A DNA stretch of 64,000 nt from Diprion similis (lineage: Eukaryota; Arthropoda; Insecta; Hymenoptera; Diprionidae), in assembly GCF_021155765.1 (NCBI RefSeq), contig NC_060116.1, positions 10,664,001 through 10,728,000 on the forward strand, read 5' to 3'. A program made the translations under genes and the position numbers. Below, piece by piece: positions 1 through 13,387 of the stretch (position 1 is its first letter; every line of letters begins with the position of its first letter). The notes below the pieces were generated by a model that saw only the letters and a list, made by a program, of their open reading frames with translations, was not told the DNA's origin and did no database searches.

Positions 1-3000
1 ACCGTGGGATGAAAAAGTTCGCCTTACCGTTCTGCGAGTCTCGTTAAGCTATACTGTACCAGCCACTGTACCCAAACGCCGATAAAAGTTCACATTCTTC
101 AAATACTTTTCAAACTGTTGGAAAATAATTTCCAACTATATCTTTCGTCGCAGTTCTGTTCTACGAGACTATATGATAATACGAAACGAGACTGTAAAAA
201 TACGCGTAGATGTCTATAGTACAAGCATTGAAAAACAGTCTGCAAGAAACTACGGGATATAAATGTGAATTGACAATTGGAAAACTTTTTTTACCGGTAT
301 CGTCCTTGTTTTTACCGACCTCCTCCATCCACATTGATACAAATAAATCTATTTTTCACTGGCGCTATAAATCCTGGAATCACGAAATCGCCATGAAAGT
401 AATCAGGGCCGAGGGACTTTTGTTTACGAAATAAATAATTGCAGGGGAAACGTTATGGAACTTCCACCACCTATTGGCCAGGGTAGATCTCAAGGTGCAA
501 TTCGGCGCTCCTAAGTACGGCCTCAGGTTCTACATTAGGGCCAGATTATAGCCCGGGTTAGCCAGGAGCGTTTAAACATTTGGTACACCTTGTAGCAGGG
601 GCTGAAATACATTGTATCGCGACGTAGCTTTTCAAGTTTCCAGTTCCAAATCCCCAATTCGTCGTTCTTGGTTTCCACAGTTTCCAGACTCACCCTAAGA
701 ACGCCGAGAGTAGTTGAAACGACGACGACGAGGAGGAGGAGGAGGAGGAGGAGGAGGACTTTGCCGAGGTCCTGGAGGGCACTGAGGCGTCAGCTGTGGC
801 GGCAACTAATGAACTCGCAGTTGAAATAAGGAGTATGGCTCAGTAGTAATTTCTTAACTGCCGCAATCAAATTTAATCGACTGTTTAAGTTTACTGCACG
901 AAATAGGCAGCCCGGCACCCTATACGCAAGGTATAACTCGCGACGCCCAACCACCCCGAAGGACGTATATACATATACATATACGTGTGTATATTTCCGC
1001 TAATTCTGAACCTGTGTTGGAACCATCTATATCGCGAGGCACAATTGCAAACAATACAAGCGTTACGTGATTCTGGCTCCTTAGAGCAGACGATGAAACT
1101 TCTGCGATTGTATTTCTGAGAGTCTCTGTATGTACGTGTACGTACACTGCCGTATATTATCCCTTCTCAAGGACGACCCATTCTCTCTTCAGGATAAGTA
1201 GTCAATTTTATGAGCAGTTCCCGCAACCCCCTGGAGGAACTTCTCAACCGGAAGGACACGGTGAATTTGATACCCGCCTTCGCACAATTTCCGCGTAGTA
1301 TAATCGCCTCGCCTAGCTCATACGTACCGCATTCATGGCGATTGTACTCTACGTACGATGTGATATGTGTATACAACAATTTTATTTCGCAATAGAATAT
1401 TAGTATAAAATTTTGCAAATGATGTATGTACGCACCGAGAAATCGTGCTACGAATACGAATCGTTTAGCTGTATTAAATCAATTCGACACGTGCGAATAG
1501 CTACGATTTCGCCTGATAGAAATTGTGCAAAGTGCAGTACGAAGTGAAAATTTTTGAAGAATTTCTCATAGTTTATGGGTGGTATGACCAATATCAAGGG
1601 TAGCTCTTAGGGGATGGAATGATGGGAGAAGGAATCGTCGAATAGACGGGTAACTTACTTTCGCAGGAAAAGTCCTGCAGGTTTGATTGCGTGTTTGACT
1701 CGGCGAACACTTCCATTGAGGGAGGAAAAATACTCGGTATAAGATGGTAGAGGGATGAAGAGGGAAGTGAAGGAAAAGTACGTACGTGGTCTAGAATCGG
1801 TCCATAGTGTAGGAAGGAATATATGTATACGTGAGAGTAAGAAGGAACGGATATAAATCGAATTTCAGAACTGGTAATGGATGATACCGCTGGTTTCGCC
1901 AAGGAGAATCAACCCCTAAATTGGCCTGAATACAGCCCTTGAATAGGACTCGTTACAACGCGACGTTATATGTACCTACACCTACGCTTCACGCCTTCGG
2001 ATTCGCTAGGTGATTGGGACTCATTGGCGGACAGTTGGCAAACGAAATCTCGCCTCCGAGACGTCTTGTGAGTACATTTTTTCGGGAACAAATCCCATCC
2101 CGATATCCCGACGGTAGAAAACGGTGGTATTGGATTCTCGCCGAATTTAAGCGCGGGATTCTCCTCATCCAGTTCCTAGCTCGGAGGGTCCCCAAATATG
2201 ACGAGGAGATGGGTATACTTGACTACCTAAGGTGCGGTGCACCTGCGGCAAGAGAGAACCGCCGAGATATGTTCGTATGGGAAAGGATTCGGCGAGAACA
2301 GACAGAAGACAAATATTGGCTCGAAACGGTTCCCCGAGGTTTTCATCCCTCGTTGCCGCGTGTTCTGCGGAGAATAGCTGGGAGAGTGGTTCCGGGATGA
2401 TCTGATGCTAAGACGGCTCGCGGGATCCTCCGGTTCCTTGCTTATTCGCGAGGGAAGAATAAGGTGTAAGTGAGGAGCCCGAGAGACACCTTGACTGTAT
2501 CTTTCTTTTCCGCATAGGTATTCGTATAATATTTTAGATAAATCTGCGAACGTCGCGTCGAAATGTGCCGGATCTTTAAAAATCGGATAAAGTCTTTGAG
2601 AAGTGGTTTTCTGAAGAACTTTTGCCCCCTCCGCAGAAGGAACCGATCGCTCGGCGTAATTTGGACCTCGTATATGTATAATTCACCAGGAAATCAACAA
2701 TGGCCTCGCGTCACTTTCAACCGCGGGACGTGGTCTCGAAGAAATTCCACATGCCACGCACGCGGACTTTCCGGCTCGTAAGAGCAAACCGGAGTTCGGA
2801 AAATAATAAATTTCTACGATTTTCGACGTTTCGAACCGCATCAGCAGTCAAAAGGCACACGAGGAAAATGGGAGGAGGAAGATGAGGTACGAGGGCCGAA
2901 GCAGGAAACAGGATTCAGAGGTGTTGTGAAAGGAAAAAAATTATGGGATAATAATAATAATAATAACAAAAAAAAAAAAATAATAACCACAACAAAACAA

Positions 3001-6000
3001 TGATTATACGCGAACAGGTGCGATAATGCGAAACGGGATTAGGCCAGGCAAGTCCCAAACGGGAGGGATCAAGCGGGTCGGGATGGATTCCCCCCCTATG
3101 ACCCCCCGTCTTCCTGTGCCGCGGATCGGCTGAAGTGGATACGAAGTGGTAGAAAAGTGGTGAGAGCTGAAACGAAGTGGGCAGACCTCTTAGAGCGCGG
3201 AGGCGAAAACCCGGGAAAATAGCGAGGACCGTGAAAGTCTCCAGCTGATATACCCTTCGGCCCCCGCAGGGCATGGACGACTTGGAACGACCTCCTACGT
3301 ATATCTGTATCCTGATGTATACCTACGTACCTCCCAGACCCCAGGATTCGGATTTTTCCCGACTCAGATCTTTCCGAGATCCAGGATGCACGTCACCCGT
3401 TGCCTCCGCGACCCGCCATATTGATAAAAATATGTATTGAAACACGCCGAAGAGCCGGAACCAGATCTCTGATAATCCTAATGTTTTTACTTTTTTTGTG
3501 CGATTGGTGCGAGGAAATTTGCGGGTTAGTACATTTCGTTGATTGATTGATTGGTTTTGTTTCTTTCTCTTTGTGTGAAGTTAATCACTTAGCCGTTCGA
3601 TGTGACACAAAATCAATTTTTGACGATCACGAATTTTTTAAGATTCTTTGCAGGTGTTCTGATCCAAGGTTAAAATCAGTTTAAACCAGCCTTTAGATTT
3701 AACTGAATTATTGTTAATCATAAATTGTGAAATTGGAAATTATTTCCATACGTCAAACTACGACGAAGCTTGAGTTATTATTACAAAAAAACAAAAAACT
3801 CATTCTTAAGTAGATATATGATCTATACGAGTTATTCTACAATACTTAGTTGATGGTATTTTCTTTTTGAATTATCATGTATTTGTGAAAAAACAAAACA
3901 TAAAACTCGTAATCGAGTTTCTGCGCTGAGACTGCTTCCAAAAATAATTGAAAAATCAACGATCTCGTACACACTTTTCCACACTCTATGCGTATAATAA
4001 TTAGAAGGACCTCTTTACGACGTCTTACGTCTTACGTCTCTCATAACTTTGAAAGCTTAGACGCCTAGCGCGCTGCGACCCTAAAATACAGAAACTATAA
4101 CGCGCGCGCTCCTGGAAATCGGTTTGCCTAAGCAGGCGTGGTTTTACGAGCGAATCCAAATTCGGCACTTGTACAGTCTCTCGAAGGAGGCAATTCCTTG
4201 AGAAATCCTGTATATTACAACTGTTATATATGTACTTATGTACGACAGGTATATGTATATACGTATATACACATTCCGAGAGCTTGCGGGGTGTGTGGAG
4301 ACTCCGAATCCGATGCTGCGGGGGGTTGCGACGCAGAGTGAGGGGCGCAGGGTTCTGATTTGGAATCCCTTGTTACAGCGGCTTACAATCTTCAGCCAGC
4401 CCGACCATCCGGGCCCGAATTCGCCAACCCGTAGTCAGTCGTGCCTCCAGTTCTATCCTTTCTCTGTTCAGTGGCTCGTACCCTCCACCGAAAATTCGAA
4501 GACACTTCGATAAGCCGCGGGGGATACGCGGATACGCTCGGCCTCTTTCATTCCTGGTGTTGGTGGAGCCGAACGAACGAAAACGGCGCTCTCAAATTTC
4601 AAAGTTCCACTCTAAATCTGGCCGATTGTATGGCTTTTGCACAAACGATATAGTTTGCCGGGAATTACCGCTTGTACCGGAAATTAATAAAAGTTGAAAA
4701 CAAATTAACAATTTACCACGTTCTTTCAACGCTAAAGACAAGAAAATGCAGTCGTATAGTAGTAAAAGACTTTATATGTGGTTCACATATTCTTTTAACA
4801 AAAGTATATTTTAGTTTTGATTATAGACAAATTTAGTTACCTGTCAGAAATCGTCCCAAAATTAACCGTGTCATAAACTATTTTATTAAACTTTTCTTCC
4901 TTCCGAAATCAACTTCTAGCTTTACATATATGGATCATTTATTAGAAGGGGTGACTGCAGTTGTCGTCTTTGCCTGCTGAGAAATATAATATTACTGAAA
5001 AATATTTGATGTCGCGTAACCGGATCTGTATTCTTCCGACTTGTCAAATCTAGGCGATGCCTGTAGTTTATACCTAAGTGATAATCGTAGATTCAATTAA
5101 CAATTAAAGGTCCTATAATTCCCCAAAGTTTTTCTAACTAGCGGATATAAAGAGGTACTAAAAATTCAGAACCACATGCCAGTTTACGTTACCAACCAAT
5201 ATTAAAGGACGAAAGAATTTACTCTACCTAACTGAATTTATGGATCACGGTACTTTACGGCAGTTCGTGCTGCGCTCAAGGAGGGAACAGGATGTGTCGA
5301 TAACGTTCCTTTCTCGATAGCAGCGATGCTTTTTGGCTGCGGTTCGTCTCTCGTACGAAATAATGTCAAGTGTTTTTCTCTGTATGACCATCGATACTCG
5401 TAGAATCATAGCGACATGTATGAGTAATTCGCAGGCTTTGGCGTGTAGGTACCTGCTGCAAGTAAAAGGAATGAGAAAACAGTTCGGTGAAATGTTTTTC
5501 TTTCGCATGCAATATTATTTTTGTTTTATTGTTGGGTTCTTTTCCGGTGAAAAAAAAATACTCTCCGAATTTTTCCTCGCATCCTTTTCGCCTTTTTTCC
5601 AACCGGTAACTAAATGAGAACTCTGAATACCACCGTACTTCCGCAGTAGCTTGTTTCCTCCCTTTTCCTCGCACTCATCCCCGTCCATATACCCCCTTGG
5701 CCCTCTTTTCTGTTGAGTGAAGCGCACCGAAAAGCGTATACGCATAGCTCGAATATATGGAAACGCGAACACTTTGTTGTATTTTTATTTATCGTTGAGA
5801 TGTAATGTATTTTCAGTCAAAATATATCACGAGGTTTTTACAATTTCACCCGCGAATCTAGATCATATAGTTCCGTGCCAATTTCACACCGTTTGAAACA
5901 CTCTCCACGTATCGTTTGCCTTTGGAAATAAAGTCCAAAGAACTTACCAGGACTTCGATTTGAAAAATTATGTGTAACAATAAAAAAGAAACAGGCCAAG

Positions 6001-7607
6001 TGCATGTTAAGCTGTTACATATTTCCAGAATAATTTGGTAAATCGTTCAATTCGCCAACACATACAACGAACAGAAACTTCACCTGTGTAAGTAAGTAAG
6101 TAACTGCGAAATAGGTAATTGACGATGGCCTTAAACAATCGCAATATTTTTTTACTCAGCTGAGCTATGAGTGACGTTTTCCCTCGGTCCTTACGACACC
6201 TCGCGACGCTGCTCCATCAACGTTATTTATGCAGTACACCTTAAATTGTATTGCCTCGGATAACGTGCGCGCTTTTGTTCGAAATTTAAAAGCTTTTCGC
6301 GCTCTGAATAGAGCTCTGCCTGAAATATGACAGATCGCGGCGTCAGCCTCGCCAACTTCGTTGTGCAGTGCGGCACGGCACGGAGGCAAGGGTGGATTTT
6401 TCGCGGATCAAGGGATGGAAGTTCGACCGCTTGATCCTGCACGCCTGTTCGTATCCAACGCGGCAGGTACCAACGTAGTTCGCCGATTCACTCGCTCGTT
6501 CAAGCACTCTCTCGTCGCTTCCATTGTCTGCTGCTTGATTTCCGATAAACGCCTCTACGGCCTGCCACCTGCCCTAAACATTCAATTTTTCAACCTGCAC
6601 ATAAACACCAGGAAGTAATAGTGGCTTTAATAGCTGGCTGCAGTCTTCCATTATCATTATTATTTTACGCACAATTAACAAAGTTGGGGAAAGACTCTTT
6701 GGAATTTTTTTAAAACATATTCCAACGTTAAAAACGTTGTATAATAACACGCGGGAATACAATTTATATTCAACAAATTCACACAAATCATCTTGTGAGT
6801 AATTCCGAGTTCCGTATGCAGGAAATTAAGATTCGGATATGTAAAATAAAAGTATAATTCAATTCAAAACAAATCATAAAATATAGTTTAACGAAGAAAT
6901 AAGAATATAATATTTAAACGATGATAGTGAAATTATGTACTTATACGAGATTAGAGCAGTTCGACGATATTATAGGTATATGGAAAGGAGAGTGACTATA
7001 AATAGTTTATGTGCGTGATTTATTTGTTAAGAAAATTTTCATTTTTTTCACGATTTTATTTTATTCATTATATTTTGAGTCACTCTCTTTCTCTCTTTCT
7101 TCTTCTGCTATCCGTCTCAGCATTTATCTTGAAGATGGTACACCGTCACAACCTTACAACATTGATGGCGGTCCAATGAAGGAAAGAGCAGTAAACGGTT
7201 TGGTGATACGATTTGTGAAATCGAGTCTCACTCGGGTCTTTTATAAAGTAGAAACGTGCAGACTAGACGTAGACGTTGAACTAGAAATCCCAGAAAAACT
7301 ACACCTCACATTTTACGACTCTACTACGGAAGCATCGGCCCCTCGAAGGGAGAAATTTGCGGATTTTTCACAATACGCAGTATTGCGGAAAGAATTTATA
7401 ACTTCCGATTTCACATGAATTTCACGCAAATACAAGACGCGAAAGTACTAATTGCGCTTCAAAGGATTCGCAAACAGCTCTGACGAGATAGGTTCTCGAA
7501 AACTTTATTGATACGTCAAACCTTCGGAAAGAGTCCGTCGTTCAGGGTGTATATAGTTAAATACCAAGGTAAACATTCCTTATTAAGGGCTGATTAAATA
7601 CTTCCAG
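1..7607. other. Gene-poor 5' flank, probably upstream intron of the DIP-like gene
   Basis: I find no convincing complete gene here. The Ig gene that starts at 7608 begins in the middle of its first Ig domain, so its signal peptide and first exons must lie further left. This stretch is most simply read as one long intron. It contains simple repeats: a GAC/GAG triplet run at 721-759, an AAT/poly-A stretch near 2949-2990, and short alternating pyrimidine-purine TA/CA runs near 965-990 and 4230-4275. The open frames, for example 2014-2400 on the + strand and 2915-3274 on the - strand, show no recognisable domain, and several begin at non-ATG codons. An acidic open stretch at 721-843 is treated as a finding. 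Confidence 0.5.
721..759 (+). repeat. GAC/GAG trinucleotide repeat
   Basis: Three GAC units are followed by nine GAG units and one more GAC, uninterrupted. In one frame the run encodes an acidic Asp/Glu tract that continues as an open reading frame to a TAG at about 843. Confidence 0.9.
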
Positions 7608-10600
7608 GTTGCCTGGATAAAGTCAGACTCGAGGGCGATTCTGGCAATTCACACGCACATGGTGGCCCATAATCCACGGATCTCGGTCACCCACAATGGC
7701 CACAACACGTGGAAACTCCACGTGGATAATGTCCAACGAAACGACTCTGGAACTTACATGTGTCAGGTCAATACCGACCCGATGCGCAGCCAGGTAAGTT
7801 GGGGTAATACATTGCGGGGAACGAGACGTACGTGTTTGATTAAATCCAACCTACATCTGTGCTGTAACCGCGAATTATCGAGAAACACATCGGTGTTCAG
7901 TCGAGCGTATAACGCGAGTGACGTTCATCGTGATTAAGACGAAAATCGGTGTCGTAAAATTAGTTTCATCGAATTTCGCGACGTTCGTGATAGTTTCTTA
8001 TTGCGCTATATCCTCGTCATACTTAGTTTTTTTTTTTAATACGTGTTTCGGTCTTCCAGTAAACAGTAAAACAAACGTGTCCAAAAAACCTACGACACGT
8101 GTTATTTTTCAGGCTTCCTTTAACTCGGTAAACGGTTTTTTAATTCATTAATTTCAAGCCTTTGCGTTGAACGTTATGAGAGATGCTGGGATAAAATATC
8201 CTGGTAGCAAAAAACGTGGGAAATCCACTTTTTCAATGCTACAAACTTTTCAAGAGTACCTAAAGAAAAACTTGACAATTATTATTCGAAATATTAGTAG
8301 CTTCGTTTAAATTTCGGCCGAAACAGCAGAGTAAAGCTCTTTTCAAAATATCCAACCACGCGAAATTTGGTTCTTATTTTTTCGTCAACTGAGCAATGGT
8401 CATCCAGGGTCCATTCTGCAGTTTCAAAACCACCGCATCGAGCCGAGCAAAATCTCGATATTAACGTGACTTAACGTCCCTCGTACAACATTCGAAGGAT
8501 AGAGAAGCAGCTGGGTTGCATACCGCAGATTTTGCACCCTTCTATGTTCAAATAACACCCTGCACGCACGCGTGATGCGAGGACGAAATAAAAGCGAAGG
8601 TGGAACTGGCTGTGCAGCATAATGTGTCCACATATACTGAGAAGGAATTTGAAAATAGATGGGGTACATGGAGGTCGTGATTCCACCGGATATAATGGAC
8701 CTCGACGATTCGATGGACAGCCTAACCACCGAGGAGGGAGGCAGCGTGCGACTCAGGTGCGAAGCTACCGGAACTCCGACACCGAATGTCACCTGGCGTC
8801 GAGAGGACGGTCGCAACATCGTATTGCGAAACGAGCACGGCATCAAGCGGGGTAAGAGCGACATTTTGTTTTAATCGACTCGAGTCCTGATTACTAATTA
8901 GCGAGGGTCTAGAGCCGGAAGACCGTCCGATTCCGAGGGACGAGAGGCCCTTTTTCGACGAGGGCGTCCTACAATTAGCGCGCAGCTTTCATCCACTGGT
9001 TCTTGAAAAGAGTAAATTGGAGGTGTAGAGATTTAAAAAAAATGAGTAGAGTGAACGCAGGAGTTCTTTTTCTTGCTGTTATCCGTTTGTTTAAAATTTA
9101 TATTCTTTCATGGAAATTTATTGTAGGTAAGTTTTTGCACACGTCTAAAGCAATGGTTCTAACCCGCGGAATAACTGAACCCTTACCACCCTTTAGTTTC
9201 CATCTGGTAACGCGCTGTTTAGGATTTTTCGAAGAGGGACAACGAACTTTGACACTCTCCTTAATGCGGGTTATACTATAAGCTGGAGCAATCTTTCGGA
9301 GAGAGCAGCCAGCCTTTTTGACTATGAGTGATCGATGTTTACTTTACATACGGCTCACGCCTCTCCAGATCCAGCTATATCTATCCTTCTTTCTCTTTTC
9401 CTTCACCTTCGCTCTTCCGTGTTTTCATATACGGTATGCAATATTCATTGTGTACTCTTCGAATCACGGGGGTGAATATATATATATTAATATAATATAC
9501 TATATACACATACAATATATATATATGGTACATATATGTATGTTCTAATATTTTACGAAGGGATAGAAGTGCTGCACACGTTATTATGTACACCCCGGAG
9601 ATGCATCATCTGATTTTTGAAGGGTGTCGACGCCCGGAGAAACCTATTTAATAAATTGAACCGCGAAGTCGGTGAAACGTGCATCGGAATACCGTTATCA
9701 TCTCGGTAAGATTGAACATTTCCTAACTCAGCTGTGTCACGCGTACATAAAAAATCGATTCACACGTCGACCTCCTGCATCATAAATACCCTCCTTCACC
9801 GATCGGCACGCAAAACCGTCCTATAAACGATTCGACGGTATCACCGGAGAAGATCTCTTTATCGTACTTGCGTATTTATAGCCCCCGTTTCCCTTTGTGG
9901 GCAGTAAACTCGTCGTCAGTCAACAGCGTATATGAAAGTAAGAGTCGCAGGTAAAAATCAGCTCTTTCTCGTTATCCTTCCTAAAATATACCTGTCCTGA
10001 AGGAAGGACATTTCCTCTGATTGTGAGCAGAACTTAACGAATAGGGGCTTCTGTTCCAGCGGTGAAAATCTACGAGGGTGAAGAACTGCATCTAGTCGGT
10101 ATATTGCGCCAGGAGATGGGCTCGTACCTCTGCATCGCTTCGAACGGTGTTCCGCCTACGATCAGCAAACGATATTCGGTACGCGTGCACTGTAAGTACG
10201 TCATTTCGATTAATTCGACCCTCAAAGCGAGACCTCAACTCTTTTTTGCCTATTTTTCTAGTCCGACCGCTGATCAAAGTCGCTAGTCAGCTTGTAGCCG
10301 CTCCGGCAAACAGCGACGTCGTCATTCAATGCTACGTCGAAGCTTCTCCGAAAGCCATGAATTTCTGGTACAAGGATACGGGTATGATCATTTTTCTCTG
10401 CTTTTTATAACGAAATGCTTCAGGTGTGTACCTACGATACAGGATTAAACTTCGAGGAGTGTAATATTAATCTCTATTTCCGCTAGGCAAGCGCTAGATC
10501 GAGTGGAATTTCATTGCTGCATTGTAAGAAAATAGAAAGAAAGAAAAAAAAACAAACAACTTTCATTGTATTTTCCACCACCCGCTGAGAAAAGTTGTTT

Positions 10601-12071
10601 CTGCATTACTAGCTGAAACGCTTTCGTGGGTCCCGGGAGGCATAACTCGTTCGCAAACGATCGTTCCTCCAATAACCAATAACCGAACTGCAAGGAACTA
10701 GGAAACTATTTTTCTTCGAACCATCAAATGCAATTTCCGATCAACAGACGTTATTTCACCTACCTATGTAGCATGTAAACCGGAAACTGAAACAGTGTTT
10801 ACTCATTGTTAGCCGAGAGCGTTCCGGAGCTAGCACCGGAAGTCTCCGTCAATTTACATCCCTTATAGAAGCTGCTACATACCTATATTAATTGATCAAA
10901 CTTCCCTCCAACGTCACTCCAATAATAAATCGCATGGATTTATCTTTTTAGGTGAAAAAATCCTCCAGAGTGGCAAGTACCTCCTGTCGGAGGTGGCGAT
11001 CAGCGATTTCTCCTACCAGCTCAACATGACCATTCGAAGGCTCGAGAAATCGGATTTTGGAAGCTACGTGTGTTCCTCGGAAAACGCCTTTGGCAAGGCT
11101 GACGGCGCTGTGCGGCTACAAGGTTTTCGACTCGATCATTTATTACAATTTACGTTACCGCACGTGGCACTCCCTCTGAGAATTTCTCGCTGCCACTTGC
11201 TTACAATCAGAGAAATATGTCACTTCCTGTTATATTCAACTATATTTATTACCCAGAAATAATTCGACGTCGAGATGGTATACGGACGTTGCCCTCGAGG
11301 ATATTGAAGAGAAAACTCAACCCTCGTAGGGTGTTACGTCTGTTAAAATTATCAGTCCGTAGAAAATTTTCGGAAGATCTATCAAGTCGGTTAGGTTCAT
11401 TGGAAACTGAAATTTCACAATCCTCGATTCATCAAACAAGAAGCACACGGCGATCAGATTTAAGTTTGTCGTGATAAGAATTAGGTACATGACGATGCAG
11501 AAAATAGTCTGAATGACTTTGGGAGTAAAAGGCATTTCCGGTTGTTGTTTGGGGATAATCACAGCCTGTAACCCACATCCCGGAAGCCCTATTCCAAACC
11601 AGTATAAATTCGAAATTCCAATATCTATTCAAAGTTGTTATTCCAGCTTCCCAGTAACCATAAACCCTTTCAGAGCTGCACATTCTGACGAAGACGACGC
11701 TCCCGTCGATCCGAGATTCCGAGCAGAGTAACAAGTCCCGGAAAAAATCGGCAACGTCGAAATTGAACAAGAAGATGCGACCCAGATTGTCGGCCGAAGA
11801 GGACCTGGACGAGTCCTCGATGGACTTCGGAAGAGACGGGGAAACGCAACCGACGGTTGTCTCGTCGAAGTCCGGCCGCGGCGACGATGCCCGAGGGGTC
11901 CCAAGGCCCCCCATTGGTCCCCCTCAGGCCCCGGCACCTGCGCCTGCGCACTCGCCGCCGACGGAGGTGGCGTTGTTTAACGAGGCTTCCGCGTCGCCAC
12001 GCACTTGTCGGTTCGAAACCCTGACCATAACGGTAATCGCCATCGCCCTGATAATCCGCCTGATTCACTAG
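7608..12071 (+). CDS. DIP/lachesin-like immunoglobulin-superfamily protein (3' part, 5' truncated by window)
   Basis: This is the 3' part of a three-Ig-domain neuronal cell-surface protein of the Dpr-interacting protein/lachesin/neurotrimin group, which mediates homophilic or heterophilic recognition at insect synapses. I joined six exons: 7608-7793, 8659-8851, 10060-10191, 10262-10381, 10952-11122 and 11674-12071. The splice phases agree and the total is 400 codons including the stop. The first exon starts inside Ig1, at a VAWIK strand, and carries the family-typical TWKLHVDNV and DSGTYMCQVNTDP motifs. Ig2 opens with VVIPPDI and has LRCEATGTPTPNVTW and GSYLCIASNGVPP. Ig3 has VVIQCYVEASP, FWYKD and GSYVCSSENAFG. 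The tail is low-complexity and acidic/Pro-rich, and it ends in a hydrophobic segment (LTITVIAIALIIRL), consistent with a GPI anchor signal. The signal peptide and first half of Ig1 are missing to the left. Which DIP paralogue this is cannot be decided from the sequence alone. Confidence 0.9.
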
Positions 12072-12940
12072 ATCCAGGGGGATCGATACCACCGTCGAAT
12101 TATTGCTCGCGTGTAGGATCGTGAAATTCAGCGAATATCGCGCGTCCTATCGTCGGTAATTACATGAGACGTCACGTCGTGACTATTCACGCGGTTCAAA
12201 CGGCTCGCGGTAACTTGAACACTGTAAAATTGCCGAACCTTGGATATACTGTACAAAGTTTGTTCGATCCAGCGACTATTTAATATCGGGGTTTCTGGCA
12301 GCCTGTATTATAGCGGAACATCAGAAATATCACATTTTAATAAACAATACGCTCAACGGCGGGAACTTTACTTGTTTGAAAAAACTGAGTTTACATTCCA
12401 TGTCGGAAAACATTATGACCGCGTAACAAGCTAATATTTTTTAGAAAGACATTTCATTTCAATAACAGATCATTTTAATCTGGAAATATGTAATCCTGGA
12501 CATAATAGAGATTAATATTGATTCTGGATATAATCTTCAATATGTAAAGAACGCTTTCTTTTATCATCTAAAATTCATGTATAGTACGTATCGTGAACTC
12601 AGTTTTTGCGTAGACGCATTTTTTTATCCGAAAGCTGTGTGGAGCCTCCTCAGCTTTCCTGGGTAGGATTAGGATTACACACACATACACGTAGCAGACA
12701 AACGATTGTAGGTGTCAAAGAAAAAAGATTACCTTACATGACGCATTATTCGAATGACAATAATATGTAGTGAATATTATTCGTATCTTTTAACATAAAG
12801 TATTCGAATCTGACATAGAGTTTCATATTTTAACTGAAGTAAATGTGCCATTTTATGGAATATTGATCTAATCGAATAAATAATAATTATAATTATGATC
12901 ATAATGAAAAGAACCATCTGAATGAATAGCACGTATATTA
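12072..12940. other. 3' UTR and AT-rich intergenic DNA
   Basis: This is the 3' flank of the Ig gene followed by AT-rich sequence. I see no gene. Confidence 0.5.
12339..12344 (+). terminator. Possible polyadenylation signal of the DIP-like gene
   Basis: An AATAAA hexamer lies about 270 bases after the TAG stop. The region is AT-rich, so other sites further downstream are possible. Confidence 0.35.
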
Positions 12941-13385
12941 GACTGTATCAAAAAAATTAACTATTTTTTTTTTTAATGATATACTGAAAATATTGTTCAA
13001 GATGACGAAAAAGAAATACCATAAAAATTTCAGATTTTAATATTGATATTTAGCAAACATCAGCAAAGGACCTCAAATAACTTTTGAAGGAGTAGACTTA
13101 TCGTAAAATGACAAGAGACCTTTTTTGTAGAACGTTCAATTTCCTACAAAACCATGTTTATGAATTTTCTGTACGACGCGTCGTTATCTAGTTATAAAAA
13201 TCGCAAGGAGCAAGAACCATTTTTGCCATGTTATTCTTATGGAAAGTAGAAAATCGCAATGAGGCACCTCTAATAAATATCAATATTAAAATCTGAAATT
13301 TTTATGGTATTTCTTTTTCGTCATTTTGAACAATATTTTCAGTATACCATTAAAAAAAAAAATAGTCAATTTTTTTGATACAGTC
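12941..13385. mobile_element. Fold-back MITE with long terminal inverted repeats (Tc1/mariner-like)
   Basis: A 445-base element is bounded by TA dinucleotides at 12939-12940 and 13386-13387, which fits a TA target-site duplication. Its left arm (about 12941-13052) is repeated almost perfectly in inverted orientation as the right arm (about 13275-13385). Both ends begin with GACTGTATCAAAAAA. I see only single-base differences in the arms, such as one G/A change next to TGACGAAAAAG, plus poly-A/T length differences. The roughly 220-base centre has no open reading frame. TA duplication plus long inverted repeats and no coding capacity is typical of non-autonomous Tc1/mariner derivatives. The family name is inference. 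Confidence 0.85.
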
Positions 13386-13387
13386 TA

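Noticed and set aside
2014-2400. 128-codon plus-strand frame
   Set aside because: It begins at TTG, has no domain or family motif, and a minus-strand frame overlaps part of it. Likely chance.
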